Below, one piece after another: positions 7,271 through 16,613 of a DNA stretch of 64,000 nucleotides. A program made the position numbers and the translations under genes. The DNA is from Asaia krungthepensis NRIC 0535 (GTDB taxonomy: Bacteria > Pseudomonadota > Alphaproteobacteria > Acetobacterales > Acetobacteraceae), in assembly GCF_025995175.1 (NCBI RefSeq), contig NZ_BAPV01000004.1, forward strand, positions 62,001-126,000. Reading direction: 5' to 3'. Under the pieces are notes generated by a model. The model was given only the letters and a program-made list of their open reading frames with translations. It made no database searches and was not told the DNA's origin. Position 1 is the stretch's first letter. Every line of letters begins with the position of its first letter.

Positions 7271-9889
7271 TCAGAAAGCGAGTTCGACCTGACCACCAAA
7301 CTGACGCGCCTCGTTGTAATAGCCCTGGAGGCCCGTCGTAACGCCCAGCGTCTTGAAATACACATGCTGCTCGGCAAACAGGTTACGCGCCCAGAGTGAG
7401 AACGTGGCCTTGCTGCCGGTATTCCCCAGCCGCACATTGGACACCGCCACACGCCCGTTGACGATCAGGCCGCTATCCCCCTTTGGCTGATAGACGTTTT
7501 TAGGATTGCCTATCCCCAGATAGACCGGATCGGTCGTGCTGGCATAATAGCCGCTGTCGATATTTCCATCGAGATGCGCAAGCAAGGTAAAGCCCTGAAA
7601 CGGTCGAACGTAATCCACCTGAAAGCTCCCCGAATGCGCCGGCGTGTAGCTCTGGTAGATCGGCACCAGCATCGGGCTGACCACGCCGATCGAGTTCGGA
7701 TAGGGGTTCGCGGTTGAGGGGATATGCACGTAGTTATAGGCGTAGGAGAACCCGATCGTCAGGTAGCGCAACGGGGTGACATTCAGCTCCGCTTCGACAC
7801 CGCTCAGATCGCCATGGCCGGGCGCGTTGATGGTCGAGGTCGTCGTGCGCGTCGTCAGCTGATTGCCGATCTGATAAGGTCGGCTGAAATCGACCTGGAT
7901 ATCCTTGTAGTCCCCCCAGTACCCCGCAACATTGAAACGCGCGCGGTGATCGAGAAACTCGGTCTTGGAGCCGACTTCGAACATCGAGACCGATTCAGGG
8001 CCGAAGGCTTCGTAATCCTGCGCACGTGAATTGGCACCACCCGGCTTGTAGCCGGTGCTCCATTTCCCATAGAGCAGCACATGCCTGGTCAGGTCGCCGC
8101 TGATTTCGAGCAAAGGATCGACGCGCGACCATCCGGCATCGAAATCGATCGGGCCCGAGACGCCCGCCGTATTCACGGGGGCCTTGTTATTGACCGTGGT
8201 CAGCGTCCCCTGCTTGCCGTCATGCGACCAGCGCAGCCCTGCGGTGAGATGCAGGGCGTCGTGCAGTACGGGCGGGGTATAGACGGCGTTACCATAGACA
8301 CCCCAGCTCCTGGACGTCACATGGCTGGCGCGATCGATGGGTTGAAGGCTCCAGTCATCATAGGCCGGGCCGGAAAGCAGCTTGTAGGCACTGCCCGCCG
8401 CATCGGTGAACTGGTTGGTGTAGAAGGCCTGCGCATTATCGGAGGCATGCTCGCGATAATAGACGAAGCCACCCTGGTATTTCAGGCGCTTGGTATGTCC
8501 GAAGGCCTGGATTTCCTGACTGATCTGGTTCTGCCAGAATCCCGCGAGCGAATTACGCGCAAAGTTCATGCCGAGGAAATTGCCCGAGATATTGGACATA
8601 CTCCCTGAAGCCATGCCGTTATCGAACTGGCTCTGACTGAGGGAGCGATAAGCCGTGATCGAACGAAATGCCAGATATTGGGGTATCGCCTTGTAGTCGA
8701 GCGTCATGCGATGCCCGCTGTTTTTTCCGATGCTCGGCCGCTCGGGCACGCCGATATTGGCCTCTTTGGCGCGCGCAGTCTGCAATGTCGCGAGTTTGGC
8801 GAGCTTGTTCGACCCGCCTTTCAGCAACTGCATCCACAGCGTGGTCGTGCTGTCATAGGAATTGTCATAGGCGTAATCGGCGGAGAAATTATCGACCGGG
8901 TGATAGAGCGCCTCAACATGCACGCCATGCTTGTCATACTGGTTGAACCCGCCCGTATCCGGCAGCGGATTCGAGACAAGGGGCGAGCGATGCGCGGTGA
9001 CCGCATCGACCTTGATGGCGAGATCGTGGAAGGCGGGCAGATCGAGATGCAACTCGCCCTTGTTGCTGCTGTAATTGCCGAAACCGCCCACCAGGCGCAT
9101 TCCGAATTTTCCGGTTGGCTTGCGGGTAATGATGTTGAGCGCGCCAGCCTCGGTATTACGCCCAAAAAGCGTCCCCTGCGGGCCCTTGAGTACCTCCATG
9201 CTCTCGACATCGAACAAGGCAGTACCCAAAGCCTGAGGACGCGCGACATAGACGCCATCGATATACACGCCCACGCCCTGGTCTCGTGCGGGCTGGTTGC
9301 TGTCCCCGAGAACGCCGACGCCGCGAATATTCACGACCAGTGCTGAATTACGGCCCGAGAACTGGGCAATACGCAGCGAGGGGATGGAGCCATCACCCAG
9401 ATCGACCAGAGAGACGACATGACGATTGGCGAGTTGTTTGGCACTGAAAACCGTGATCGATGCCGGATCTTTCTGAACGTTGCGCCCATGACCGGTGCCG
9501 GTCACACTGATGCTTTCTGGCGTCGCACCATGCGCTGCGCGCTTCTTCGCCGCCAGATGTGGGGCTTTCGAGGAGGGGGCTGCTGCGACCTGCGCCGGGT
9601 CTCTCGCAGCACCATCGGTCGTTTCCTGCCCGGCGGCACCCCGGCGGCTGGCCGGATGACGTTTGGTTTTTCTAGGAACCTCACCCCGACGAACAGATCC
9701 GCCGGTCATATCCTGGGGGGCGCCCCTCCCGGAAGGAGCGCTGACCGGATCAGCCCCGCCTGCGCGACCCGATGCCAATCCACGAGACGGATCGTCCTGA
9801 CCTGCATTCCCCTGCGGGGCAGCGGCGTATGCCGAACCGGTACAGCAAAGAAAGGTGACCACAAGGCACAGTCTCTTACCTCTCAACAC
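7271..9889 (-). CDS. TonB-dependent outer membrane receptor
   Basis: Outer membrane transporter of about 872 residues. The GTG at 9889 is preferred: AGGAGAG lies 7 bases upstream and the product then begins with a clear signal peptide (LRGKRLCLVVTFLCCTGSAYA). The mature N-terminus has about 95 residues rich in Gly, Ala, Arg and Pro before a TonB-box-like ESISVTGT. The plug follows (NIRGVGV, DQGVGVYIDGVYVARP, EVLKGPQGTLFGRNTEAGALNIITRKP), then the beta barrel ending in Phe (QFGGQVELAF). It resembles the broad TonB-receptor group of acetic acid and sphingomonad bacteria; the substrate is not evident. No transporter or TonB gene is adjacent. An upstream ATG at 9928 is possible but lacks a good ribosome site. 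Confidence 0.92.
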   Translation of the reverse strand: MLRGKRLCLVVTFLCCTGSAYAAAPQGNAGQDDPSRGLASGRAGGADPVSAPSGRGAPQDMTGGSVRRGEVPRKTKRHPASRRGAAGQETTDGAARDPAQVAAAPSSKAPHLAAKKRAAHGATPESISVTGTGHGRNVQKDPASITVFSAKQLANRHVVSLVDLGDGSIPSLRIAQFSGRNSALVVNIRGVGVLGDSNQPARDQGVGVYIDGVYVARPQALGTALFDVESMEVLKGPQGTLFGRNTEAGALNIITRKPTGKFGMRLVGGFGNYSSNKGELHLDLPAFHDLAIKVDAVTAHRSPLVSNPLPDTGGFNQYDKHGVHVEALYHPVDNFSADYAYDNSYDSTTTLWMQLLKGGSNKLAKLATLQTARAKEANIGVPERPSIGKNSGHRMTLDYKAIPQYLAFRSITAYRSLSQSQFDNGMASGSMSNISGNFLGMNFARNSLAGFWQNQISQEIQAFGHTKRLKYQGGFVYYREHASDNAQAFYTNQFTDAAGSAYKLLSGPAYDDWSLQPIDRASHVTSRSWGVYGNAVYTPPVLHDALHLTAGLRWSHDGKQGTLTTVNNKAPVNTAGVSGPIDFDAGWSRVDPLLEISGDLTRHVLLYGKWSTGYKPGGANSRAQDYEAFGPESVSMFEVGSKTEFLDHRARFNVAGYWGDYKDIQVDFSRPYQIGNQLTTRTTTSTINAPGHGDLSGVEAELNVTPLRYLTIGFSYAYNYVHIPSTANPYPNSIGVVSPMLVPIYQSYTPAHSGSFQVDYVRPFQGFTLLAHLDGNIDSGYYASTTDPVYLGIGNPKNVYQPKGDSGLIVNGRVAVSNVRLGNTGSKATFSLWARNLFAEQHVYFKTLGVTTGLQGYYNEARQFGGQVELAF

Positions 9890-10422
9890 AAAACTCTCTC
9901 CTGACCGGGCGGTGCCATGACGCACCATCCGGACTCATCTCGAACCGACCAAATTCCCGGCAGGGCAACGCCGAAACAAACCGTAACGGGAGAGTTTCCA
10001 TTAATTCGAAAAACGAATAGTTTCGTGGCGAAGTAAGTACGAACAGTGAATAGATTATTACACTGTCATAATTTTTTAACTATTTACGATAACAATATTC
10101 ATAAACCTACCTGATCCGCGCTTCGCCTACGGATGCCTTGCAGAAATGCAGGTCGGGCCTCTGTCAGATTGCCCTATCGGCAAGAAGTGATCTTTCCCGG
10201 GTATCTGCCGTGGAGCGGATCTTGCATACGGATTCTCGAGACGCCGCGTCCTCAAACAGGAACCTCTGATCGGAACTGCATGGGCCACAGCAGATCGCAG
10301 TCAGCCCCTCTGAGTCGCATCCTGCCATGTCAATCTGAGTGGAATGATCTCCATAAACATCGATGTCTCACCACGCGGATCGGATGGATATGAAAACCCG
10401 CCTCCCTGTCACGGGGGCCCCG
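9890..10422. other. AT-rich leader of the receptor gene; no gene seen
   Basis: About 530 bases between the receptor start and the 3' end of the KirBac gene. Positions 9995-10110 are much more AT-rich than the surroundings and contain an inverted repeat attcg-aaaaa-cgaat (10004-10018) and runs such as cataattttttaactattta. This probably holds the receptor promoter and operators. An 86-codon frame at 10133-10393 has no family resemblance and poor composition; I did not call it. Confidence 0.5.
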
Positions 10423-11385
10423 TCAGAGGGCGCGGTCGACTTCCTCTTCGATGTCATGGAGACGTCGGTAATCGATGCGATAAACGCCTTGCCCGTCATG
10501 GATCACCATATCGACGAAGCGCATTCCGCGAATCATGCGGGCGTGGTCATAGCTGCGTTGCAGCAGAACGGCCTGGCCTGTGGCTTCATCCGTGCCGCGC
10601 ACAGTCACCAGAATTTCGGCGTGGGTGGCATCGAGCTGTTCGAGACTCAACAATGTGAGCGGGCTGGTACTGTCGATCGGATGCACCAGAGTTTCGATGA
10701 AGCGCAGTTCGGGCACCTGGGACTGGAGCAGTTTCAGCGGCGAGAAGATGCGTGTCGGGTACCCGCCCTCTCCGATGACGAACTGGGAAAGCGAGAGCTG
10801 GACCTCCATGGCCAGAACGGCGCTCTTGCGTGAATTGGCAAGCCTTATGCAGAGCGCAGGCGGGCTGGCCTGCTGGCTGATCACCCCTACCTGACTGAAC
10901 AGGATCTGGGCGCGCGGCCTCGAGAATCGCGCGAACACGACACCGGTCGACAGCGCATTGATCATCATACCGAGCAGGGCTTCGATTGAGACAAGCGCGT
11001 TCGCGATGTGGCCGGTAGGGGCCATGACCCCATAGCCAACGGTTGAAAGTGTCTGCACGCTGAAGAAGAACAACGCCAGCAGATCGAGGTCGGCAGCGTT
11101 GTTGATATGCGCATTGCACAAGCGATAAAGCAGCGCAAAAGCCAGATTGATGACCACGTAAGCAAGGGTGGACCACCCCATGAAACGGGGCCAGGACGTG
11201 GTCAGGGCGTGGTGGTAGAGATCTGTCCAGAAATTACTGCCGATACCCACACGAATAACAGCCGAGCGGTCATGTTGCTGAACGGCATCCAGCGCATTTT
11301 CCTGCCCTTGAAGGGGCAACCCTACCCGTCCCCTGAGCAGCCGGCTCCATTCAACCGGCCCCTTCTGGCGGTGGTCGCCCTTCAT
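10423..11385 (-). CDS. Inward-rectifier potassium channel, KirBac type
   Basis: Inner membrane K+ channel of 320 residues. It has a first transmembrane helix (about 71-90), a pore helix with the selectivity filter TVGYG at 115-119, a second helix (about 126-152) and a C-terminal cytosolic immunoglobulin-like Kir domain (PRAQILFSQVGVI onward, with RFIETLVHPIDSTSPL characteristic of the family). The N-terminus GIGSNFWTDLYHHALTTSWPRFMG matches the slide-helix region. The gene ends at 10423 and starts 21 bases downstream of the gltX stop, so it is probably co-transcribed with gltX. Confidence 0.9.
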   Translation of the reverse strand: MKGDHRQKGPVEWSRLLRGRVGLPLQGQENALDAVQQHDRSAVIRVGIGSNFWTDLYHHALTTSWPRFMGWSTLAYVVINLAFALLYRLCNAHINNAADLDLLALFFFSVQTLSTVGYGVMAPTGHIANALVSIEALLGMMINALSTGVVFARFSRPRAQILFSQVGVISQQASPPALCIRLANSRKSAVLAMEVQLSLSQFVIGEGGYPTRIFSPLKLLQSQVPELRFIETLVHPIDSTSPLTLLSLEQLDATHAEILVTVRGTDEATGQAVLLQRSYDHARMIRGMRFVDMVIHDGQGVYRIDYRRLHDIEEEVDRAL

Positions 11386-11406
11386 GATTTTAAGCCCTTG
11401 TTTCGC

Positions 11407-12741
11407 TCAGGCCAGCCCAGCTTCCTCAAGGCGACGCAACACAAGGGCGCGCCCCATGAGCGGAAGAAGCGCATGCAGTTCCGGCCCGGCCTCTTCACCT
11501 GTCAAAGCGAGGCGCAGCGGATGGAACAGGGCCTTGCCCTTGCGGCCTGAGACCTCCTTGAGGGCGTTGATCCAATGCTTCCAGACTTCGCCATCCCAGG
11601 GTTCTGCCGGCAGGGTTTGCCGGGCTTGTGCCAGGAACTCCGCCTCACCGCTCAGGGAGGGTGGCGCAATCTCGCCCTGCACCACGTCCCACCAGAAAGC
11701 GATCTCGCCGGTCAGATCGACATTGCCGCGAATGGCGTTCCAGAAGGCCTCGCTCGCGCCCTCGGGTAGACGAGTCCTTACTGCCTCGAAGTCGAGGGTG
11801 TGGAGCAGGCGGCGATTGAGCCCAAGCAAATGCTGCATGTCGAAACGCGCCGCAGAGCGCGAGACATGGGAGAGATCGTAGCTGGCGATCGATTCCTCCA
11901 GTGTCATCGGCACCGGGTCATCCGAGCTGCCGATCTTCGAGAGGTAGGAAACGACAGATTGCGGCTCCATGCCGTCATGACGCAGAGCACGCAAGGAGAG
12001 GGAGTCGAAACGCTTGGACAGCTTGCCACCGCCCTCGTCCAGCAGAAGCGGCAGATGGGCGAAGGTAAAGCGTGATGGGCGGCCGCCCAGAGCCTCGATG
12101 ATGTCGAGCTGCACGCCCGTGTTGGTGATATGATCCTCGCCCCGGATGATATGGGTCACGTCGAGTTCCATATCGTCCACGACCGAGGCCAGGGTGTAGA
12201 GCACTGTGCCATCGGCGCGCACCAGAACAGGGTCGGAGATGGCCGTCAGCTTGACCGACAGATCTCCCATGACCAGATCGCGCCAGCTCTTGTGCCCGTC
12301 CGACAGTTTGAACCGCCAATACGGCACCTTTCCATTGGCCTCGGCCCGCTCGCGCTGATCGGCGGTCAGGCGCAGCATGGCCCGGTCATAGATCGGGGGC
12401 TTGCGTGCCTTCAGCCGCGCCTCGCGCTTGGCCGCCAGTTCCTGCTCGCTCTCGAAACAGGGATAGAGCCGACCGGACGCCTTGAGGGCCTCTATGGCCT
12501 TGGCGTAGCGATCCAGGCGCTCGGACTGATGCGCCATTTCGTCCCAGTCCAGACCGAGCCATTCCAGATCGGTCTTGATGCCCTGCTCATACTCCGCCTT
12601 CGAGCGTTCCAGATCGGTATCGTCGATGCGCAGCAGGAATTGGGCACCATGCTTGCGGGCATAGAGGGCGTTGGCAATGGCCAGACGGGCATTACCAACA
12701 TGAAGATAGCCGGTCGGGCTGGGGGCGAAGCGCAGTTTCAT
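11407..12741 (-). CDS. gltX: Glutamate-tRNA ligase
   Basis: Class I aminoacyl-tRNA synthetase charging tRNA-Glu. The HIGH-type signature is PSPTGYLHVGNARLA (residues 7-21) and the KMSKS-type loop is KLSKR (240-244). RIDDTDLERSKAEYEQ and IIRGEDHITNTGVQ are also typical. At 444 residues it is slightly short. Many Acetobacteraceae carry two GltX paralogues, one of which can mischarge tRNA-Gln for amidation by GatCAB; which paralogue this is cannot be decided from the sequence alone. Confidence 0.93.
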   Translation of the reverse strand: MKLRFAPSPTGYLHVGNARLAIANALYARKHGAQFLLRIDDTDLERSKAEYEQGIKTDLEWLGLDWDEMAHQSERLDRYAKAIEALKASGRLYPCFESEQELAAKREARLKARKPPIYDRAMLRLTADQRERAEANGKVPYWRFKLSDGHKSWRDLVMGDLSVKLTAISDPVLVRADGTVLYTLASVVDDMELDVTHIIRGEDHITNTGVQLDIIEALGGRPSRFTFAHLPLLLDEGGGKLSKRFDSLSLRALRHDGMEPQSVVSYLSKIGSSDDPVPMTLEESIASYDLSHVSRSAARFDMQHLLGLNRRLLHTLDFEAVRTRLPEGASEAFWNAIRGNVDLTGEIAFWWDVVQGEIAPPSLSGEAEFLAQARQTLPAEPWDGEVWKHWINALKEVSGRKGKALFHPLRLALTGEEAGPELHALLPLMGRALVLRRLEEAGLA

Positions 12742-12757
12742 GCTGCTTCTATGCCAA

Positions 12758-12790
12758 GCGCGCGGGCAATTTGCCAGTGCCCGTGCGCGC
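12758..12790 (-). terminator. GC-rich hairpin between the DsrE-like gene and gltX
   Basis: gcgcgcgggca (12758-12768) can pair with tgcccgtgcgcgc (12778-12790) with a two-base bulge. It lies 28 bases past the 3' end of the minus-strand DsrE-like gene and just before gltX, so it may end the aroG-pncB operon. There is no clear U-tract. Confidence 0.35.
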
Positions 12791-12817
12791 CGGGCACGAT
12801 CAGAATGTCAGGCGCAT

Positions 12818-13585
12818 TCAGAAAACGCGCGAGAAACCGGCGCGCTGCAACTCGGCCAGTGCGCCCAATGCGCTGGGTGTGACAATCGCCCGCTTGTCGA
12901 GATGATTCGTGAGCTGCGCCGCAAGCTGCTCCTGTGTGGGATTGCCAGGCACGGCACCCAGTGCCAGCAGACGCCCCGCATGAGCCCAGACCGCGTTATG
13001 GCAGGCCAGAAACACAACGCCGCGTGCCTGGAGAGCCGGAATACCGCGCCCCGCCGCGCCATACGCGCCCAACTCGTCCTGATGGTGGCGAGAGCTCCCC
13101 GTCGCGCTCTGCTTGAGCGGCAGCGGAGATTGCCCCGGTGAGGTCAGGCGGGCGAGATCGAATTGCGACCACGCGGCCTCGTCATACAGCGCAAGCTGCG
13201 CCTCGCCCCAGAGCGCCATGACCAGAAGCGCATCGGGATGACCGAAGGCAAAGATCTCGCTGTTCAGAAGATTTTGGGCCTCGACGGGCCAGGATCCGGA
13301 GAGGGCAGTCCCCGTCCCGATCATCCGTTCCGCCCCGCGATAGGCACGCAGGGCATCGAAGGCGACATCGTCCCACAGATCCGGATGATCCAGCAGCCGA
13401 GGCAGCGTCGCGAACTCACGACGACGCGGCAAAGCGGTCAATTGGCGGCTCAGATCCGGCAGATGGGTTTCGGGGGCCGGGGGCGCGGGGGTCGGTAGCA
13501 CAGGCTGTGCGGCCCGTGCGGCGAAAGGAAGAACGGCTCCCAATGAGGCAGCGGCAGTAATGAGCTGGCGACGCGGCAGGATCAT
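12818..13585 (-). CDS. Tat-exported protein with a C-terminal DsrE-like domain
   Basis: A 255-residue protein beginning with a twin-arginine-type signal (LPRRQLITAAASLGAVLPFAARA), so likely periplasmic. After a Pro-rich linker the central part is not recognised. The C-terminal part, ALQARGVVFLACHNAVWA with Cys195 and then TPSALGALAELQRAGFSRVF, resembles the Cys-loop and C-terminal strand of DsrE/DsrF-like sulfur-handling proteins. That assignment is from pattern only. The start overlaps the stop of the acidic gene by one base (TGATG), and it is the last gene of the DAHP synthase operon. Function unknown. Confidence 0.7.
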   Translation of the reverse strand: MILPRRQLITAAASLGAVLPFAARAAQPVLPTPAPPAPETHLPDLSRQLTALPRRREFATLPRLLDHPDLWDDVAFDALRAYRGAERMIGTGTALSGSWPVEAQNLLNSEIFAFGHPDALLVMALWGEAQLALYDEAAWSQFDLARLTSPGQSPLPLKQSATGSSRHHQDELGAYGAAGRGIPALQARGVVFLACHNAVWAHAGRLLALGAVPGNPTQEQLAAQLTNHLDKRAIVTPSALGALAELQRAGFSRVF

Positions 13586-13959
13586 CAGAGCTCTACCTCC
13601 TCGTCATCCTCCACAAGTCGCCGCGGGTCGAGGGTACGCCAGTCACGTTCCATGGGGGTGGCGGGCGTCGCGGCGAAATCCTCGAGTTCCGAGGCCGATT
13701 TCCAGCCATCGTCTCCCGCTTCGACCACAATTGCGTCCTCCCCGAATGAGAACCAGGCTTCCAGAACCTCACGCCCGACAGCCCCACCGACGCGGCAGCG
13801 TTCCACGCTGTCGCGCACATAGGCGCGGGCATAGGCATTGGCATGGGCGAGGTCCTGGAAGTCCTTGACCTCCTCCACAATACCCTCCTCGGCGCCACCC
13901 GAATTATCGAGAATCCTGACAAACCAACCGCGATCGGGTTCCGCTTCTGAGCTGCTCAT
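13585..13959 (-). CDS. Conserved-looking acidic hypothetical protein
   Basis: A 124-residue cytosolic protein with no signal or membrane segment. It is strongly acidic, ending in LVEDDEEVEL. A central helix-like region (DLAHANAYARAYVRDSVERCR) precedes REVLEAWFSFGEDAIVVEAGDDGW. I do not recognise the family. It overlaps pncB by four bases (ATGA) upstream and the Tat/DsrE-like gene by one base downstream, so translational coupling is expected. Its place directly after pncB hints at a link to NAD salvage or to the aromatic pathway, but nothing in the protein shows this. Confidence 0.75.
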   Translation of the reverse strand: MSSSEAEPDRGWFVRILDNSGGAEEGIVEEVKDFQDLAHANAYARAYVRDSVERCRVGGAVGREVLEAWFSFGEDAIVVEAGDDGWKSASELEDFAATPATPMERDWRTLDPRRLVEDDEEVEL

Positions 13960-15161
13960 GCGCCATTCTCCTTGGACTTGCTTTGTATCTTCTGAAGGAG
14001 GAATTCACGGCCGACCTTGACCCGCTTCTCCCCGTCATAAGCGACGATATCGGCGGTGGCGTAGGTTTCGTTCCATTTGACCGGGATGAACGATCCGGTG
14101 CCGACCACATCGAGCGGGGCGTGGGAGTCGCGCATGGTCATGCATTTCTCGAGGCCGAACCCCGAGGAGACGATGATCTTCACCTCCGTGAAGCCCGCCG
14201 CGTTCAATTGCTCACGCATCCACCAGATAGCGGCTGCCGAAACACCCGTCCCGACCAGATCCTTCAGCTCATGATCGGAGCGATAACGCCTGATCGTGCC
14301 CGGCGTATGGCGTTCCAGCACGGCATAGGACGACTGGGGATCAAGCCCCTCGATGAAGCGGCCACCATGGGTGTCGAGACGCACACTGATGCGCCCCTGC
14401 GCCGCCAGTTCCGGGAAACGATGGCACACGGCCAGCGCATCGGTGATCTCCTGACCGAAATAATCGACCAGCACCACCAGCGGATCGTCGGGATAGACCT
14501 CGCGATACATCTCGGCGGCGCGCAGCGTGGAGCCGGCATAGCCGATCAGCGCATGGGGCATGGTTCCCAGCCCGTGATCCTGACCGAAGAACGCCGCCGT
14601 TACGTCATTGGCACACCCGACAAAACCACGCGCGCCCTCGCGTCGTGCAGCGCGTGACCCGATGGACGCCGCATAGCCCATCATCTCCTGCATTTCGAAC
14701 CCGGCGCAATGACGGGCCTCCATGGCCATGAAGGCGGCATCCGGCAAAGCCAGCGCCATCTGATAGGCATTATGCGCAGCCACACAGGCCGAGCCGAGCT
14801 TCTGAAGCAGCAGGGTTTCCAGCGGAGCAAGCTTCGTGAAGGGGCCTGTCAGATAGAGCAGGGGCTCTCCTGCCCCGACCCAGCTTCCTTCCGCCGAGAT
14901 GATGTCGATCGCGACCTCGAAATCCTGCTCGCGGGCCACGTTTTCGAGCCAGGCCACCATGAGCCCGTGTGCTGCAATCACCGGGCGCCGGATGAACAGC
15001 GCATAGGTGACCTCACACTCGCCGAAGCGCGACACAATGGCCTGTGTGCGATTGAAATACGCATCCGTCCGTGCCGCGATTTCGCCAGGCGTCAGCGAAA
15101 GTCTGGGGCTGAGCGCCGCATCGAGTGCGGCGCGTCCCTCATCCGCCTTGGGCGGGGTCAT
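13956..15161 (-). CDS. pncB: Nicotinate phosphoribosyltransferase
   Basis: NAD salvage enzyme of 401 residues joining nicotinate to PRPP. Recognisable parts are YFNRTQAIV near residue 35, [40 protein letters not shown] in the middle (quoted in part), VRLDTHGG (the phosphate-binding strand) and [10 protein letters not shown], with GTGSFIP late. The fold and motif order fit the NAPRTase family. The gene overlaps the upstream DAHP synthase gene and the downstream acidic gene by four bases each, so all three are likely translated in a coupled way. Confidence 0.88.
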   Translation of the reverse strand: MTPPKADEGRAALDAALSPRLSLTPGEIAARTDAYFNRTQAIVSRFGECEVTYALFIRRPVIAAHGLMVAWLENVAREQDFEVAIDIISAEGSWVGAGEPLLYLTGPFTKLAPLETLLLQKLGSACVAAHNAYQMALALPDAAFMAMEARHCAGFEMQEMMGYAASIGSRAARREGARGFVGCANDVTAAFFGQDHGLGTMPHALIGYAGSTLRAAEMYREVYPDDPLVVLVDYFGQEITDALAVCHRFPELAAQGRISVRLDTHGGRFIEGLDPQSSYAVLERHTPGTIRRYRSDHELKDLVGTGVSAAAIWWMREQLNAAGFTEVKIIVSSGFGLEKCMTMRDSHAPLDVVGTGSFIPVKWNETYATADIVAYDGEKRVKVGREFLLQKIQSKSKENGA

Positions 15162-16552
15162 CCCCGAAGCGCCCCGTGGTCACGGAAATGGCCCGTCAGT
15201 TCCTCGGCGAGGAGAAAGGCCATCTCGAGTGACTGCTCGGCATTGAGGCGCGGATCGCAGAAGGTTTCGTAGCGCCCGGCCAGGTCGGCCTCGGTCAGGC
15301 ACTGGGCGCCGCCCACGCATTCGGTCACGTCCTGGCCGGTCATCTCGATATGGATGCCGCCCGGACGGAGCCCGGCCTTCTGGAAGACGGAGAAGAAACC
15401 CTTCACTTCGCCCAGAATGGAGTCGAAGGAGCGCGTCTTGACCTTGTCAGCCGTGCTGATGGTGTTGCCATGCATCGGGTCGCACAGCCATGTGACGGTG
15501 CGACCGCTTGCCTGGACCTTGTCGAGCAGAGGCGGCAGGAAATCCCCAACCTTGCTGGCACCCATGCGCGAGATGAGCGTAATGCGTCCCGCCTCATCCT
15601 TCGGATTGAGGATATCGAGCAGGTTTTCCAGATCGTCCAGCGTGGTCGTCGGCCCGACCTTGATGCCGATCGGATTGCCCACGCCACGCAGGAACTCGAC
15701 ATGCGCCCCATCGGGCTGGCGCGTGCGATCGCCGATCCAGAGAAAATGGGCCGAGCAATCGTACCAGTTCTCGCTCAGGCTATCGATGCGCGTGAGTGCC
15801 TGCTCATAGGGCAGAAGCAGCGCCTCATGAGACGTATAGAACTCGGTCTCGTTGATCTGGGGGGCGCTCTGGTTGAACCCACAGGCCCCCATGAAGGAGA
15901 GCGTCTCATCGATGCGCTGGGCCAGATCCTGATAGCGCTCGGCCAGAGGCGAACGCTTGACGAATCCGAGATTCCAGCGATGCACCTCATGCAGATTGGC
16001 ATAGCCGCCCGATGCGAAGGCACGCAGCAGGTTCATGACGCCGGCAGACTGGAAATAACCGGTTTCCATGCGTGCCGGATCAGGCAGGCGGGCGGATTCA
16101 GTGAATTCCGGCCCGTTGATGATGTCACCGCGATAGCAGGGCAAGGTGACGCCGTCCTGCGTCTCCGTGTCGGAAGAGCGCGGCTTGGCATATTGACCCG
16201 CCATACGGCCGATCTTGATGACCGGCACCTTGGCTCCAAAGGTGAGAACGACCGCCATCTGCAGGAGCACACGGAAGGTGTCGCGCACGATATCGGCCGT
16301 AAACTCGTTGAAGCTCTCGGCACAGGCTCCGCCCTGCAGCACAAAGGCCTCGCCACGCGCTGCCTTGGCAAGCTGGCTCTTGAGGCGCCGCGTCTCACCC
16401 GCAAACACCAGTGGCGGATATCGCCGCAGACGGGCTTCGACAGAGTCGAGCGCGGCTGCATCCAGATATTGGGGCGCCTGGCGGATGGGGTGCGACCGCC
16501 AGCTCGACGGCGTCCAGCCGGCGTGCGCAGCGGATTCGCGGTTCGGGTGCAT
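15158..16552 (-). CDS. aroG: 3-deoxy-7-phosphoheptulonate synthase, class II
   Basis: First enzyme of the shikimate pathway, condensing PEP and erythrose-4-phosphate. At 464 residues it matches the plant-like class II family: [17 protein letters not shown] at the start, QGGDCAE-type motif here [50 protein letters not shown] and [15 protein letters not shown]. Substitution of Asp by Ala in the QGG(D/A)CAE motif is seen in some members. It leads an operon with pncB and two unknown genes. A class II enzyme has no ACT domain, so allostery would act through the barrel. Confidence 0.92.
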   Translation of the reverse strand: MHPNRESAAHAGWTPSSWRSHPIRQAPQYLDAAALDSVEARLRRYPPLVFAGETRRLKSQLAKAARGEAFVLQGGACAESFNEFTADIVRDTFRVLLQMAVVLTFGAKVPVIKIGRMAGQYAKPRSSDTETQDGVTLPCYRGDIINGPEFTESARLPDPARMETGYFQSAGVMNLLRAFASGGYANLHEVHRWNLGFVKRSPLAERYQDLAQRIDETLSFMGACGFNQSAPQINETEFYTSHEALLLPYEQALTRIDSLSENWYDCSAHFLWIGDRTRQPDGAHVEFLRGVGNPIGIKVGPTTTLDDLENLLDILNPKDEAGRITLISRMGASKVGDFLPPLLDKVQASGRTVTWLCDPMHGNTISTADKVKTRSFDSILGEVKGFFSVFQKAGLRPGGIHIEMTGQDVTECVGGAQCLTEADLAGRYETFCDPRLNAEQSLEMAFLLAEELTGHFRDHGALRG

Positions 16553-16613
16553 GAGAGCGTCTTCCTTTGGTTGAAAAAAGGGAACTTAGTATGGAGCGTA
16601 ATGGCCCATACGC

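Noticed and set aside
10133-10393. 86-codon frame in the receptor leader
   Set aside because: No recognisable family, no ribosome site and Arg/Cys/Pro-rich composition typical of chance frames.
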